NCBI RefSeq assembly: GCF_003797835.1
Contig: NZ_RKMF01000002.1
Coordinates: 62,001 to 126,000 of the forward strand
Origin: Kocuria soli
Lineage (GTDB): Bacteria; Actinomycetota; Actinomycetes; Actinomycetales; Micrococcaceae
Direction of reading: 5' to 3'
DNA: 64,000 nucleotides
Shown one piece after another: positions 34,591 to 44,000 of this stretch. Position 1 is the stretch's first letter; every line of letters begins with the position of its first letter. The position numbers and the translations under genes were made by a program. A model generated the notes under the pieces. That model saw only the letters and a program-made list of their open reading frames with translations. It searched no databases and was not told the DNA's origin.

Positions 34591-34610
34591 GGTCTGGCCT
34601 CCTCCCGGTA

Positions 34611-34641
34611 GACCAGCCACCCGGGGTGTTGGTGGCTGGTC
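34611..34641 (-). promoter_or_regulatory. Leader hairpin before ArdC-like gene
   Basis: Perfect 11-bp stem GACCAGCCACC/GGTGGCTGGTC, between motif copy 8 and the ribosome site of the 34590 start. Confidence 0.55.
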
Positions 34642-34659
34642 CTGCACCTGCGAGGTGAG

Positions 34660-34671
34660 CCAGGTGCATCC
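34660..34671 (-). promoter_or_regulatory. ICE leader motif, copy 8
   Basis: CCAGGTGCATCC, 70 bases upstream of the ArdC-like start; a second half-site CCTGCACCTG lies at 34641-34650. Confidence 0.45.
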
Positions 34672-34803
34672 GGAGAGTGTCGAGACGGTCAGCGAACAGT
34701 GGAGCGGTAAGTTGGCCGACAGGAACGCGGAGGCACCTGACGTAGAACAACGGCCTACCAGCAAACCCGCGCCCGCGGGCGCGTCGCCCCGGGATGGAGT
34801 CGT

Positions 34804-35733
34804 TTAGGTGAGCACCGATGTCTCATTCGTGTGCATGCTGCTGCCCGCTGAGCGCATCGCTCGGTACCGGCTCGGCGTGATCCCGACGCACTCGCGAAAC
34901 GCCGCCGACGCACGGTTGCGAGAGCGCCACCCGACCCGTCGCCCAGCTTGCGCGATCGTCAGATCTGTCTCGCGCAGCAGACGGGCCATCTCCTCGACCC
35001 GCAGCATAGTCAGATACGTCAACGGCGTTTTCCCGTAGGCATCCACGAACACTCGACCGAGTTGCTTCGTCGACAGATGCACCATCCTAGACAACTCCGG
35101 CAGCTCCCAGCACCGTGCGATGTCACTGCGCAGGACATCGCGAACCTGCCTGGCTTCGGCCCGCAGCGGCGCAAACCGCCGATAACGGGGCAGGGTCGGT
35201 CTGACCCGTGCACGCTGGTTCGGCGAGGTCCGACACGGCGAGATACGTATGAACGGGGCAACCTGGTCGATGACTGCATGCCACAACGCCTGCATCCGAT
35301 GGAACCGATCCCGGTAGGCACCATCGACGCTGAGCGCGACGAGCTCATCCAACCAGGGCAACAACAACCCTGAGCGGTCTTCCCCGAGGTGTAGCACCTG
35401 GGCGGGTTCGGTGTAGATCGTGTCGGCGAATCCCTGGGCGTCGAAACGATCGCGGAGCACATCGGCGTATTGCCAGAACAACTGGTCCAGCAGGAAGTCG
35501 GTGTCAGCGTAGAGCGTCGTGATGGTGATATGCCCCTCGGGCTCGCTGCCGCACAGCACGTTGGCTCCGAGGAGAATGACGTCGCCGGACTTGACGGGCT
35601 GCTCGCCAAACTCACTGAACAGGATGGCTGACCCGGAGCGGACAACGATGAGCTTCACGCAGTCGTATGCGAGCGGGCCAATTGGGTGATGGATCGTGCG
35701 TGTCCGGGCGATCAAGGGGTCGTAAAACGCCAT
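34804..35733 (-). CDS. AraC family transcriptional regulator
   Basis: 309 residues from ATG 35733. An N-terminal cupin-like sensing domain (LAYDCVKLIVVRSGSAILFS, then PVKSGDVILLGANVLCGSEP) leads to a C-terminal double HTH: CWELPELSRMVHLSTKQLGR, VFVDAYGKTPLTYLTMLRVE and ASAAFRECVGITPSRYRAMR. The ribosome site is weak; the frame is open up to 35883. Its target is not evident. Homologues of this kind are common in actinobacterial ICEs. The 228 bases between it and lspA hold no gene I can support. Confidence 0.8.
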   Translation of the reverse strand: MAFYDPLIARTRTIHHPIGPLAYDCVKLIVVRSGSAILFSEFGEQPVKSGDVILLGANVLCGSEPEGHITITTLYADTDFLLDQLFWQYADVLRDRFDAQGFADTIYTEPAQVLHLGEDRSGLLLPWLDELVALSVDGAYRDRFHRMQALWHAVIDQVAPFIRISPCRTSPNQRARVRPTLPRYRRFAPLRAEARQVRDVLRSDIARCWELPELSRMVHLSTKQLGRVFVDAYGKTPLTYLTMLRVEEMARLLRETDLTIAQAGRRVGWRSRNRASAAFRECVGITPSRYRAMRSAGSSMHTNETSVLT

Positions 35734-35961
35734 ATCGGCCCCAGCGATCTTGTGCGGCCTGGAGCGGGGGCAGCACCGACGGCTATCGGCGACTCTCGGT
35801 TTGAGGAGACCGGGGCGGAGGTTCCGTGCTCCCGCGTGCGCCTGGTCGATGGAAGTATGGAACCGTATACCGTTCGGCGGCATTGGCGTAACGGTCGGGG
35901 TCGAACAGCGGTCGTCGGGATCAGTGCCGGATACCGCAGTGTGATCTCCACGATGGTCCTC

Positions 35962-36486
35962 TCAGCTCTCGTTGCCACGGATCATCAGAAGTGCTCCGGC
36001 GATCGCGGCGGTGACGATGACGATGTCTGCGAGGTTTCCGATGAACCAGGTGCCGTAGGCGAGGAAGTCCACGACGTGCCCCCGGGCGAATCCTGGTGCG
36101 CGGAAGAGCCTGTCGCCGGCGTGTGAGGCGGCAGCCCCGCCGAGCGCACCGATCACGATCGCCCACCCAGGGCCTCGGACGCGGAACGCGAACACGATCG
36201 CGGTTACGGTGGCAGCTACGGCGACCAACGCGAACACCCAGGTGGAACCCTCGCCTAAGGAGAACGCCGCGCCGGGGTTGTAGGCGAGTTGCAGGCCCAG
36301 CAGGTTGCCTACCAACGGGATGCGCTCGTGCTCCGCCAGGGTGGCCTCGGCCCATACTTTCGTTCCCTGATCAATCAGGACGACGACCACGGCGATCAGG
36401 AACGCCCAGCCCGTGAGCCGCCAGCGCACTCTCTTCAGCCGCTCTCCCGACGCCGGCTCAACGTCGGTAGCCGCATCCGGGGTCAT
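35962..36486 (-). CDS. lspA: Signal peptidase II homologue in cadmium cassette
   Basis: 174 residues with four membrane helices and the LspA landmarks: LIDQGTKVWAE, QLAYNPGAAFSLGEG, AGDRLFR with Asp125 and GNLADIVI with Asp154, the expected catalytic aspartates. It would cleave lipoprotein signal peptides at the membrane. The usual GNxxDR is replaced by SHAGDR. ATG 36486 overlaps the cadD stop (ATGA). An lspA-like gene inside a cadmium/lead cassette recalls pbrB/C-type arrangements; it may be a dedicated copy. Confidence 0.88.
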   Translation of the reverse strand: MTPDAATDVEPASGERLKRVRWRLTGWAFLIAVVVVLIDQGTKVWAEATLAEHERIPLVGNLLGLQLAYNPGAAFSLGEGSTWVFALVAVAATVTAIVFAFRVRGPGWAIVIGALGGAAASHAGDRLFRAPGFARGHVVDFLAYGTWFIGNLADIVIVTAAIAGALLMIRGNES

Positions 36487-37082
36487 GCGAGGACCTCGAA
36501 CAGGCGGACAATCACGCCGGACTCGATCAGGATGAACAGGCCCAGGCCGATGAACACAACCGGGACGAGCCAGTGCTCGACGCGTTCGAGCATCTCGGTG
36601 ACGGCCTTGTGCGTTCCGATCAGGCGTCCGGCCGCGCACCACACGGCAACGAGGATCAGGAAAACGACGATCATGATCGTGACGTCGCCGGGGGTGCTAG
36701 TGCGGAAGATCGGCGTGTAGAGGGAGATATTGTCGGCCCCGTTGGCGATCGTGATTCCCGCCACGCCCCACAGTCCCACTGCGGTGATCTGGTCGTCATC
36801 GTCGCCGTTGCGGCGCAAACCGCGAATGAGCGTCCAGATGCCAATGCCGAGAGGGATCAGGCCGAGGAAGCCCACCCACTCGTCCGGGACGACCGTCAGG
36901 CCGAGCGCGGCGATCACGCTGATCACAACGAGAGTGATGAATCCGAGGTACTGGCCCCCGACGATCTGCCAGGGCCGCGGCTTCCCCCGGCTGGAGGCGA
37001 GGAACAGCACGGTGAGCACGACGATGTCGTCGATGTTGGTCGCAGCGAACAGTCCGATCGCTGACCCGATGGTCGCAAGCAT
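36483..37082 (-). CDS. cadD: CadD family cadmium resistance transporter
   Basis: 199 residues with about five membrane helices. Starts LFAATNIDDIVVLTVLFL and contains GGQYLGFITLVVISV and ANGADNISLYTPIF, the CadD family signatures with acidic residues in helices. It confers cadmium export or sequestration at the membrane. ATG 37082 overlaps the ATPase stop (TGATG). In Gram-positives CadD pairs with CadA or a CadX/CmtR-like regulator, as here. Confidence 0.88.
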   Translation of the reverse strand: MLATIGSAIGLFAATNIDDIVVLTVLFLASSRGKPRPWQIVGGQYLGFITLVVISVIAALGLTVVPDEWVGFLGLIPLGIGIWTLIRGLRRNGDDDDQITAVGLWGVAGITIANGADNISLYTPIFRTSTPGDVTIMIVVFLILVAVWCAAGRLIGTHKAVTEMLERVEHWLVPVVFIGLGLFILIESGVIVRLFEVLA

Positions 37083-38998
37083 CAGCTCTCCAACCGTGGC
37101 GTGCGAGTACGGGCGGCGCGGAGTCCATTGAGAATCACGATGACCTCCGCGACCTCGTGAACCAGGACGACGGCGGCGAGTCCCAGTACCCCGAACAGAG
37201 CGAGCGGGAGCAGCGCGATGATGATCAGCAACGACAGAACGATGTTCTGGTTGATGATCCGTCGCCCTCGGCGGGCATGGTCGAACGCCCGCGGGATGAG
37301 GCGCAGATCGTGACCGGTGAACGCGACATCCGCGGACTCGATCGCTGCATCGGAGCCGGTCGCTCCCATCGCGATCCCGATGTCCGCGGCCGCAAGAGCC
37401 GGGGCGTCGTTGATGCCGTCACCGATCATCGCAACCGATCCCGCCTGGGACAGCTCGCCGATCGCCGTCGATTTGTCCGCAGGGCGCAGCTCGGCTCGCA
37501 CATCGCCGATGCCAGCCTGCGCGGCAAGGGCGCGCGCGGTGCGGGCGTTGTCTCCGGTCAGCATCGTCATGCCGATACCCTGCGCCGCCAGGGTACGCAC
37601 GACCTCGGGGACCTCCGGGCGCAGCTCGTCGCGGACGCCGATCGCGGCGACCGGTGACCCGTCACGGTGAACGATCACGACGGTCATGCCCTGCTCCTCC
37701 AGACCCGCAACCCGGTCGCCGAGCCTGCCGGGGTCGAGCCAACGGGGGCTGCCGACGGTGATTCCCACCCCGTCGACGGTGCCGTCAACACCATGTCCGG
37801 CCTGCTCCGTCACGCCCGCAGCTGCGGGAACACCCGGCGCGGCGGCAGTGATCGCCGCAGCGAGGGGATGCGTGCTGTGCTGCTCCAGCGCCGCCGCCCA
37901 TGCCAGCGCCTGAACCTCCGTCACGCCGTCCGCTGTGAGAACCGCGGTGACCGCCGGCTCGTTGCGTGTCAGGGTGCCGGTCTTGTCAACGGCGACATGC
38001 CGGACCGTACCGAAGCGCTCGAACACCGCACCGGACTTGATGATCACGCCGAACTTGCTGGCCGCGCCGATCGCAGCGACGACCGTCAGCGGCACCGAGA
38101 TCGCCAGCGCGCAGGGTGAGGCCGCGACGAGCACGACCAAAGCGCGGGTGATCCACAGCTCAGGGTCCCCGAACAGCGAGCCGATGAGAGCGACCAGCGC
38201 GGCGAGGACCAGCACGCCCGGAACCAGCGGGCGGGCGATCCGGTCCGCGAGACGTGCCCGCTCGCCCTTCTCCGTCTGCGCCTGCTCGACCAACTCGACG
38301 ATCGTGGTCAGTGAGTTGTCCGTGCCCGCCGCGGTCGTCTCGACCTCCAGCGCCCCGGCAGTGTTGATCGCACCGGCTGACACCGCATCCCCCGGTTCGA
38401 CCTCGACCGGAATCGACTCACCGGTGATCGCGGAGGTGTCCAGGCTGGATCGGCCCGAGCGCACGATCCCGTCCGTCGCGATCCGCTCACCGGGGCGGAC
38501 GAGCATGATCTGGCCAACGGCGAGATCCTTCGCCCCGATCTCGACCGACACCCCGTCGCGACGGATCGTCGCCGTCTCCGGGACCAACTTCAGCAGCGCG
38601 CGCAGGCCGCCGCGGGCCCGGTCCATCGCCTTGTCCTCCAACGCCTCGGCGATCGAGTACAGGAACGCCAGCGCGGCCGCCTCCTCAACATAGCCGAGGA
38701 TCACCGCGCCGACCGCGCTGATCGTCATCAGCAGCCCAATACCGAGCTTGCCCTTGAACAGCTTCCGGATCGCGCCCGGGGTGAACGTCGACGCACCCAG
38801 CAGCAGACCGATCCAGAACAGCACCAGCGCTGGGACATCAAGGTTGGACCATTCAAGAACCAGACCGGTGAGGAAGGCGGCACCAGAGAAGACCGGGACC
38901 ATGATCCCGCGATCCCGCCACCACGGACGTTCCGCCTCCTCGGACTCCTCATCTACCCTGGTCACCGGCTCGTGCTCGCAACCGCACGCCGCGCTCAC
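37082..38998 (-). CDS. cadA: Cadmium/zinc/lead P1B-type ATPase
   Basis: 638 residues. The P-type motifs are in order: TGES (192-195), SPC metal site (294-296), DKTGT with phosphorylated Asp338, THPLAAAI (the HP motif), TGDN and GDGINDAPAL. Eight membrane helices are expected. There is no full HMA domain; the N-terminus has only CGCEHE as a possible ligand cluster. SPC plus HP indicates soft divalent ions. GTG 38998 overlaps the cmtR stop (GTGA). Confidence 0.92.
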   Translation of the reverse strand: MSAACGCEHEPVTRVDEESEEAERPWWRDRGIMVPVFSGAAFLTGLVLEWSNLDVPALVLFWIGLLLGASTFTPGAIRKLFKGKLGIGLLMTISAVGAVILGYVEEAAALAFLYSIAEALEDKAMDRARGGLRALLKLVPETATIRRDGVSVEIGAKDLAVGQIMLVRPGERIATDGIVRSGRSSLDTSAITGESIPVEVEPGDAVSAGAINTAGALEVETTAAGTDNSLTTIVELVEQAQTEKGERARLADRIARPLVPGVLVLAALVALIGSLFGDPELWITRALVVLVAASPCALAISVPLTVVAAIGAASKFGVIIKSGAVFERFGTVRHVAVDKTGTLTRNEPAVTAVLTADGVTEVQALAWAAALEQHSTHPLAAAITAAAPGVPAAAGVTEQAGHGVDGTVDGVGITVGSPRWLDPGRLGDRVAGLEEQGMTVVIVHRDGSPVAAIGVRDELRPEVPEVVRTLAAQGIGMTMLTGDNARTARALAAQAGIGDVRAELRPADKSTAIGELSQAGSVAMIGDGINDAPALAAADIGIAMGATGSDAAIESADVAFTGHDLRLIPRAFDHARRGRRIINQNIVLSLLIIIALLPLALFGVLGLAAVVLVHEVAEVIVILNGLRAARTRTPRLES

Positions 38999-39354
38999 GC
39001 GTCAGCCCCAGTTCCGCAGCAGCCAGGGACCGTGCACGCCGAGTCCACGCACGGCGCGTGCTCGTCGACGGCCAGCGTCATGTCCACCAGCGCGACGAGA
39101 GCGGCAGCGAGGTGCGGGTCAGCGATCTCGTAGCGCGTCTGCCGCCCCTCGGGCTCGGCCACCACGATTCCGCAATCGCGGAGGCACGTCAGATGGTTCG
39201 ACACGTTCGAGCGGGTCAGCTCCAGTTGGCGCGAGAGCACGGCCGGATAGCTCGGAGCGTCCAGCAGGGTCATCAGGATACGGGAGCGCGTCGGATCTGC
39301 CATGGCCCGGCCGAGCCGGTTCATGACGTCGAGGCGCGAGGCAATGGTCAGCAT
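38995..39354 (-). CDS. cmtR: CmtR-type cadmium/lead-responsive repressor
   Basis: 119 residues, ArsR family fold (MADPTRSRILMTLLDAP, recognition helix TRSNVSNHLTCLRDCG). Cys57, Cys61 and Cys102 fall exactly at the ligand positions known for CmtR of Mycobacterium tuberculosis. Extra C-terminal cysteines (CTVPGCC) are present. First gene of cmtR-cadA-cadD-lspA, all overlapping by 4-5 bases, so the repressor autoregulates the whole cassette. Confidence 0.92.
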   Translation of the reverse strand: MLTIASRLDVMNRLGRAMADPTRSRILMTLLDAPSYPAVLSRQLELTRSNVSNHLTCLRDCGIVVAEPEGRQTRYEIADPHLAAALVALVDMTLAVDEHAPCVDSACTVPGCCGTGADA

Positions 39355-39372
39355 GCACTGAACTATACAGTA
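39355..39372 (-). promoter_or_regulatory. cmtR promoter, probably leaderless
   Basis: In gene sense TATAGT (39367-39362) lies 7 bases before the cmtR ATG. A start of transcription at or next to the ATG would give a leaderless mRNA. The surrounding ACTATACAGTAT is a partial dyad that could bind CmtR. The rest of the 224-base gap to the methyltransferase gene shows nothing I can support. Confidence 0.5.
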
Positions 39373-39578
39373 TGGGCTGACCGATCACCGTGAGGTCGGT
39401 ATCCCCCTCGAACGAAGCAGCAACCGGCATCTGACGAACACGCGGCGCTAGGAGCACAAACGCATTGAATCCGCCTGAACGCCTGGACTACTTGCTGCAA
39501 CCCCAGCGATATACCCCAGGGGTAGTCCATTCGAGTTGAGCCTGGCAGCGCACTCACTCCTCCAGCACCCCTCGCGGA

Positions 39579-40727
39579 TCAACAGCCTTGGTCACCCCGG
39601 TCGCTCCGGGCCGTAGTCTCCATCTCGGTGAGAGCGAGCATCGCTTGGAGCGGGAGGACTCCGTTGCCGAGAGCGGTGCTCATCTGGTTCTGGGTGAGCC
39701 CGTGCGCGGGGTCGGTGACCCAACCGGGTTCGAGGCCCATTTGCCATTCGATGAACGCGGGCGCCGGTCGTGGCCCGGTCTGGTCGTTCAGGAGGGCTGG
39801 GGCGGGCGCTTCTCGTCCGGTGATGTGTTCCCAGCGGGCGATGGCGTCGGCGTAGCGTCCCCATCGGCGAACATGCTCTCGACCAGGCTGAACAGCGTCT
39901 CCGCGTCGTTCCGCCTGGTCGGTGAGCCAGTCGGCCCGTGCAGGGTGAAGTCGATGATCTGATGCGACAGTGCGATCGTGCCCCGCCGGGCTCGCACCTG
40001 GTCCAGGGTCTCGCCGCCCCGAGAGGCGTCCGTCGCCAGCGGTGTTCGGAACAGGGTCTTGGCGGTGGGCGATGATGAAGATGCGGAAGCGATGGTGGGG
40101 AGCGCCGACGAGGGATGCCGGTAGGCCGATCCATCGTGCATGGAGCCGGAGGTCGGCCAGATCTCCGAGAACGGCGCCGAGTGCCCGAAGAGGTCGAGCT
40201 GACTCGTCTCCCAAACCCCAAAGGTCGGGTTCCAGATCGCGAACGGTTGCGGTCGCGTGGATTGCATCACCGAGGGTTGCGGGGTGGGGGTCGCGTTCAT
40301 CATGGGTTGCTCCTGGCTTCTCGGGGCGGACAGCAGGTGCCGAGAGCAGCCCGCGCACGTTCTCGATCACCACGTACCGGGGTTGCAGTGCCTCGATCGC
40401 TGCGACCATGTAGGACCACAGGCCTGAGCGGGTCCCGGGTGCGAGGCCGGCTTGCTTGCCGACGGTGCTCACGTCTTGGCATGGGAACCCTCCGCAGAGG
40501 ATGTCGACTGGCGGCACCGTGCTCCAGTCGATGGTGCTTATGTCGCCGAGGTTCGGGGCGTCGGGCCAGTGGTGGGAGAAGACGCGGGCGACGTGTTCGT
40601 TGAGTTCGGGGTACCAGATGGTCTCTGCGTTGAAGTGGTGTTCGACGGCGAGGTCGAGGCCGCCGTAGCCGCTGAATAGCGAGCCGACCCTGAGCGGGCG
40701 GTCGCCAGGAGAAGGGATGTCGTGCAT
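39579..40727 (-). CDS. DNA (cytosine-5-)-methyltransferase
   Basis: 382 residues. Motifs in order: I SLFSGYGGLDLA, IV GGFPCQDVS with nucleophile Cys83, VI ENVRGL, VIII GAPHHRFRIF and X ALGNGVLPLQAM. Between VIII and X the target-recognition region is long and Arg/Asp-rich. No restriction nuclease gene is adjacent, so it is a solitary methyltransferase, probably protecting the element on transfer to new hosts. ATG 40727. Motif copy 9 lies upstream. Confidence 0.9.
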   Translation of the reverse strand: MHDIPSPGDRPLRVGSLFSGYGGLDLAVEHHFNAETIWYPELNEHVARVFSHHWPDAPNLGDISTIDWSTVPPVDILCGGFPCQDVSTVGKQAGLAPGTRSGLWSYMVAAIEALQPRYVVIENVRGLLSAPAVRPEKPGATHDERDPHPATLGDAIHATATVRDLEPDLWGLGDESARPLRALGAVLGDLADLRLHARWIGLPASLVGAPHHRFRIFIIAHRQDPVPNTAGDGRLSGRRDPGPGASPAGHDRTVASDHRLHPARADWLTDQAERRGDAVQPGREHVRRWGRYADAIARWEHITGREAPAPALLNDQTGPRPAPAFIEWQMGLEPGWVTDPAHGLTQNQMSTALGNGVLPLQAMLALTEMETTARSDRGDQGC

Positions 40728-40739
40728 GAGGGCTCCGGC

Positions 40740-41004
40740 AGGTCGGTGAACCCGGTCCCGAACCCCTCTCGGAGTCCTACGCCGGGCGGATCACCTGCCA
40801 GGTGCACGACCACCGGCACCACCAGCATCCAACCTGGACGACCCTCCCAGGATCGCCGCTGATCAGACGACCGCCATCCGCAGACCGCGCCCGGATCTGT
40901 GCCCGTCTCCGACCGTCTCATGAGCCGCCACACGTCTTTCAAGAGAGGCCTGCCGCGTCAACCTAAGTTGACACGTCGGGGATCGTCCGCGTCACCGATG
41001 CGAG
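40740..41004. other. Candidate oriT region
   Basis: The divergent gap between the methyltransferase and relaxase genes. It holds the inverted repeat CGCGTCAAC-CTAA-GTTGACACG (core arms GTCAAC/GTTGAC at 40957-40972) 33 bases before the relaxase start. MobF relaxases usually nick next to a short inverted repeat close to their own gene. Inference from position; no known nic sequence matched. Confidence 0.4.
40798..40808 (-). promoter_or_regulatory. ICE leader motif, copy 9
   Basis: CCAGGTGCACG, 71 bases upstream of the methyltransferase start, followed in gene sense by an inverted repeat GGCAGGTGA/TCACC-G-ACCTGCC. Confidence 0.45.
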
Positions 41005-44000
41005 ATGCCGACGGTTCACCTGGCCTACATGACGGTTTCCCTGCGTGTGATGTCGGCCGGCGACGGCTACCAGTACCTCCTGCGCACGGTCGCCGCGGGC
41101 GATGGCGACCGCTCGCTGTCCACGCCGTTGACGAGGTACTACACGGAAGAGGGAACTCCTCCCGGCTCTTGGATGGGCTCGGGCCTGCCATACCTCGGTA
41201 CTGGCGAGCTCGCCGAGGGCGGGCAGGTGTCCGAGGCGCAGCTTCAGCTCCTGGTCGGCATGGGCCGCGATCCGATCACGGGCGAGGCCTTGGGTGAGGC
41301 GTACCGGCAGTACGCGAGTGTGCAGGAGCGCGTCGACAAGCGCGTCGCCGGCCTTGACCCCGAGCTGGGGCCGGTCTCGCGTGCACAGCAGGTCGCGGCG
41401 ATCGAGGCGGAGGAGGCCGAGCGCGGCACCCGCCGGGCGGTCGCCGGCTATGACTTGACGTTCTCGGTGCCGAAGTCTCTGTCGGCGCTGTGGGGAGTTG
41501 CGGACGCGGGCACGCAATCCCTGATTGCGGACGCGCATCATCAGGCGGTTGCAGAGGTGATCGCGTTCCTCGAACGAGAGGTCGCGACCACCCGCGTGGG
41601 TGCCGCAGGCCCCGAGGGGGCGGTCGCCCATGTCGATGTCGCCGGTGTCCTCGCAACCGCGTTCGACCACTACGACTCGCGCAGGGCAGACCCGCAGTTG
41701 CATACGCACGTGGTTGTGAGCAACAAGGTGCTGACGGTGCAGGACCAGAAGTGGCGCACTCTCGCCGGGCGGCCCGTGCATGCCTCGGTCGTCGCTCTGT
41801 CCGAGCTGTACAACGCGACCCTTGCCGACCGGATCACCGGCACGTTCGGCATCGAATGGGAAGCCCGGGAACGCGGCCGCGACCGCAACCCGGCATGGGA
41901 GCTCGCCCCTGTGCCGGAGGAGCTGGTGACGGAGTTCTCCTCACGGACCCGGCAGATCGAGGAGGAGAAGACCCGACTGATCGACGCCTACGTCGAGAAG
42001 CACGGCCGGGAGCCGTCGGCGACGACCGTGGTGAAGTTGCGGGCGCAAGCGACGCTCGCCACCCGCCCGGAGAAGCAGGCGCATTCCCTCGCCGACCTCA
42101 CCTCCGAATGGCGGAACCGTGCCAGTGCCCTGCTCGGTGAGGATGCGACCGGCTGGGCGCGCACGATCACCGCGATCGGGGAGCCGGCGGCCTTGTTGCG
42201 TGCCGACGACGTGCCATTGGACACGATCGCCGATCTCGGCCGCTCGGTCGTCGCGATGGCGGGTGAGAAGCGTTCGACGTGGCGGAGATGGAACCTGCAC
42301 GCCGAGACTTCCCGGCAGCTCATGGGTGTCCGGTTCGCGTCCGCGGAGGATCGGGAGGCGATCACCGCGATGGTGACCGACGCCGCCGAGAATGCGTCGC
42401 TGCGGCTGACCCCGCCGGAGCTGGCGTCGAGCCCGCTGTTGTTCCGCCGCCCGGACGGGTCGAGCCGGTTCCGTCACTCGGGGGCGGTGCTGTATTCGAC
42501 GGAGGAGCTGCTGGCGGCAGAAGACCGTCTCCTCGACCGCTCTCACACGACGACTGGACCGACCGTCGACCTCGCGACAGTGGAGCGGAGCACGAGCAGA
42601 CCCGACATGGAGGGCCGCCGCCTCGGGGCGGATCAGGCCGAGGCGTTGCAGCGCATCTGCGTCTCGGGTCGGGTCGTGGACGTGTTGGTCGGGCCGGCAG
42701 GTGCGGGCAAGACGACGGCGATGAGCGCGTTGAAGCGGTCGTGGGAGAAGCAGCACGGCCGCGGCTCTGTGGTGGGGCTTGCTCCGTCGGAGAACGCGGC
42801 GCAGGTGCTCGGTGAGGAGTTGGGCATCGAGACCGACAACACGGCCGGTTGGTGGCAGATGCATCTCTTCCAGGGACGCACGTTCGAACGGGGGCAGCTT
42901 GTGATCCTCGATGAGGCATCGCTGGCGGGCACCGGCTCGCTCGACCGCATCACCGGCCTCGCCGAACAAGCCGGCGCGAAGGTGCTGCTCGTGGGCGATT
43001 GGTCGCAGTTGCAGGCGGTCGACGCCGGCGGCGCGTTCGGGATGCTCGTGCACGACCGCGATGACGCCCCGGAGCTCACCGACGTGCATCGGTTCTCCGC
43101 CCGGTGGGAGAAGACGAACTCCCTGAGCCTGCGCCACGGCCGCACGAGCGCGATCGACACCCTCATCGAGCACCAGCGCGTGCGCGGCGGGGACCTGGAG
43201 GAGATGGTCGACGCCGCCTACGCCGCCTGGCGGCACGACACCCAGAGCGGTCGGGCGTCGATCCTGCTGGCCGAATCGCGGGAGACGGTCACGCAGCTGA
43301 AAGAGCGTGCCCGCGCCGACCTCATCATGGAGGGCGCGATCACGCCGGGCCGGGAGGTCGACCTGCACGATGGCACGGCCGCCTCGCCAGGGGATCGGGT
43401 TATCACCCGCGAGAACAACCGGCGTCTGCGCTCTAAGAACGGGAGAGCCTGGGTGCGCAACGGCGACCGGTGGACGATCACCGCCGTGGGCGAGGACGGG
43501 TCGATCACCGTCCGCCCGGAGGGGCGACGCTTCGGCGGGTCGATGGTGCTCCCCGCTGCGTATGTGGCCGAGCAGGTCGAGTTGGGGTACGCGATCACCG
43601 GGCACCGTGCCCAGGGCGTGACGGTCGACACCTCGCACGTGGTCACCACGGCGACGACGACGCGGGAGAACTTCTACGTCGCGATGACACGCGGCCGGCA
43701 CGGGAACTTCGCCTACGTCGCCACCGACACCACAGACGACGCGCATGTCGCCCCGCACCCCTCCGACAACCCCGACGCGACCGCCCGCAGCGTCCTGTAC
43801 GGGGTGCTGCAGCACGTCGGCGCGGAGCTGTCCGCGCACGAGACCATCACCGCCGAGCAGGAACGGTGGGGGTCGATCGGACAGCTCGCCGCGGAGTACG
43901 AGACCATCGCGCAAGCCGGCCAGCACGACCGCTGGGCAACCCTCCTCGAAGTCTCCGGCCTCACCGAGGGGCAGGTCGACGTGGTGCTCGGCTCCGACGC

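Noticed and set aside
35734-35883. N-terminal extension of the AraC regulator
   Set aside because: The extra 50 residues are Arg/Cys/Pro-rich and unlike the family; the cupin domain starts at ATG 35733.
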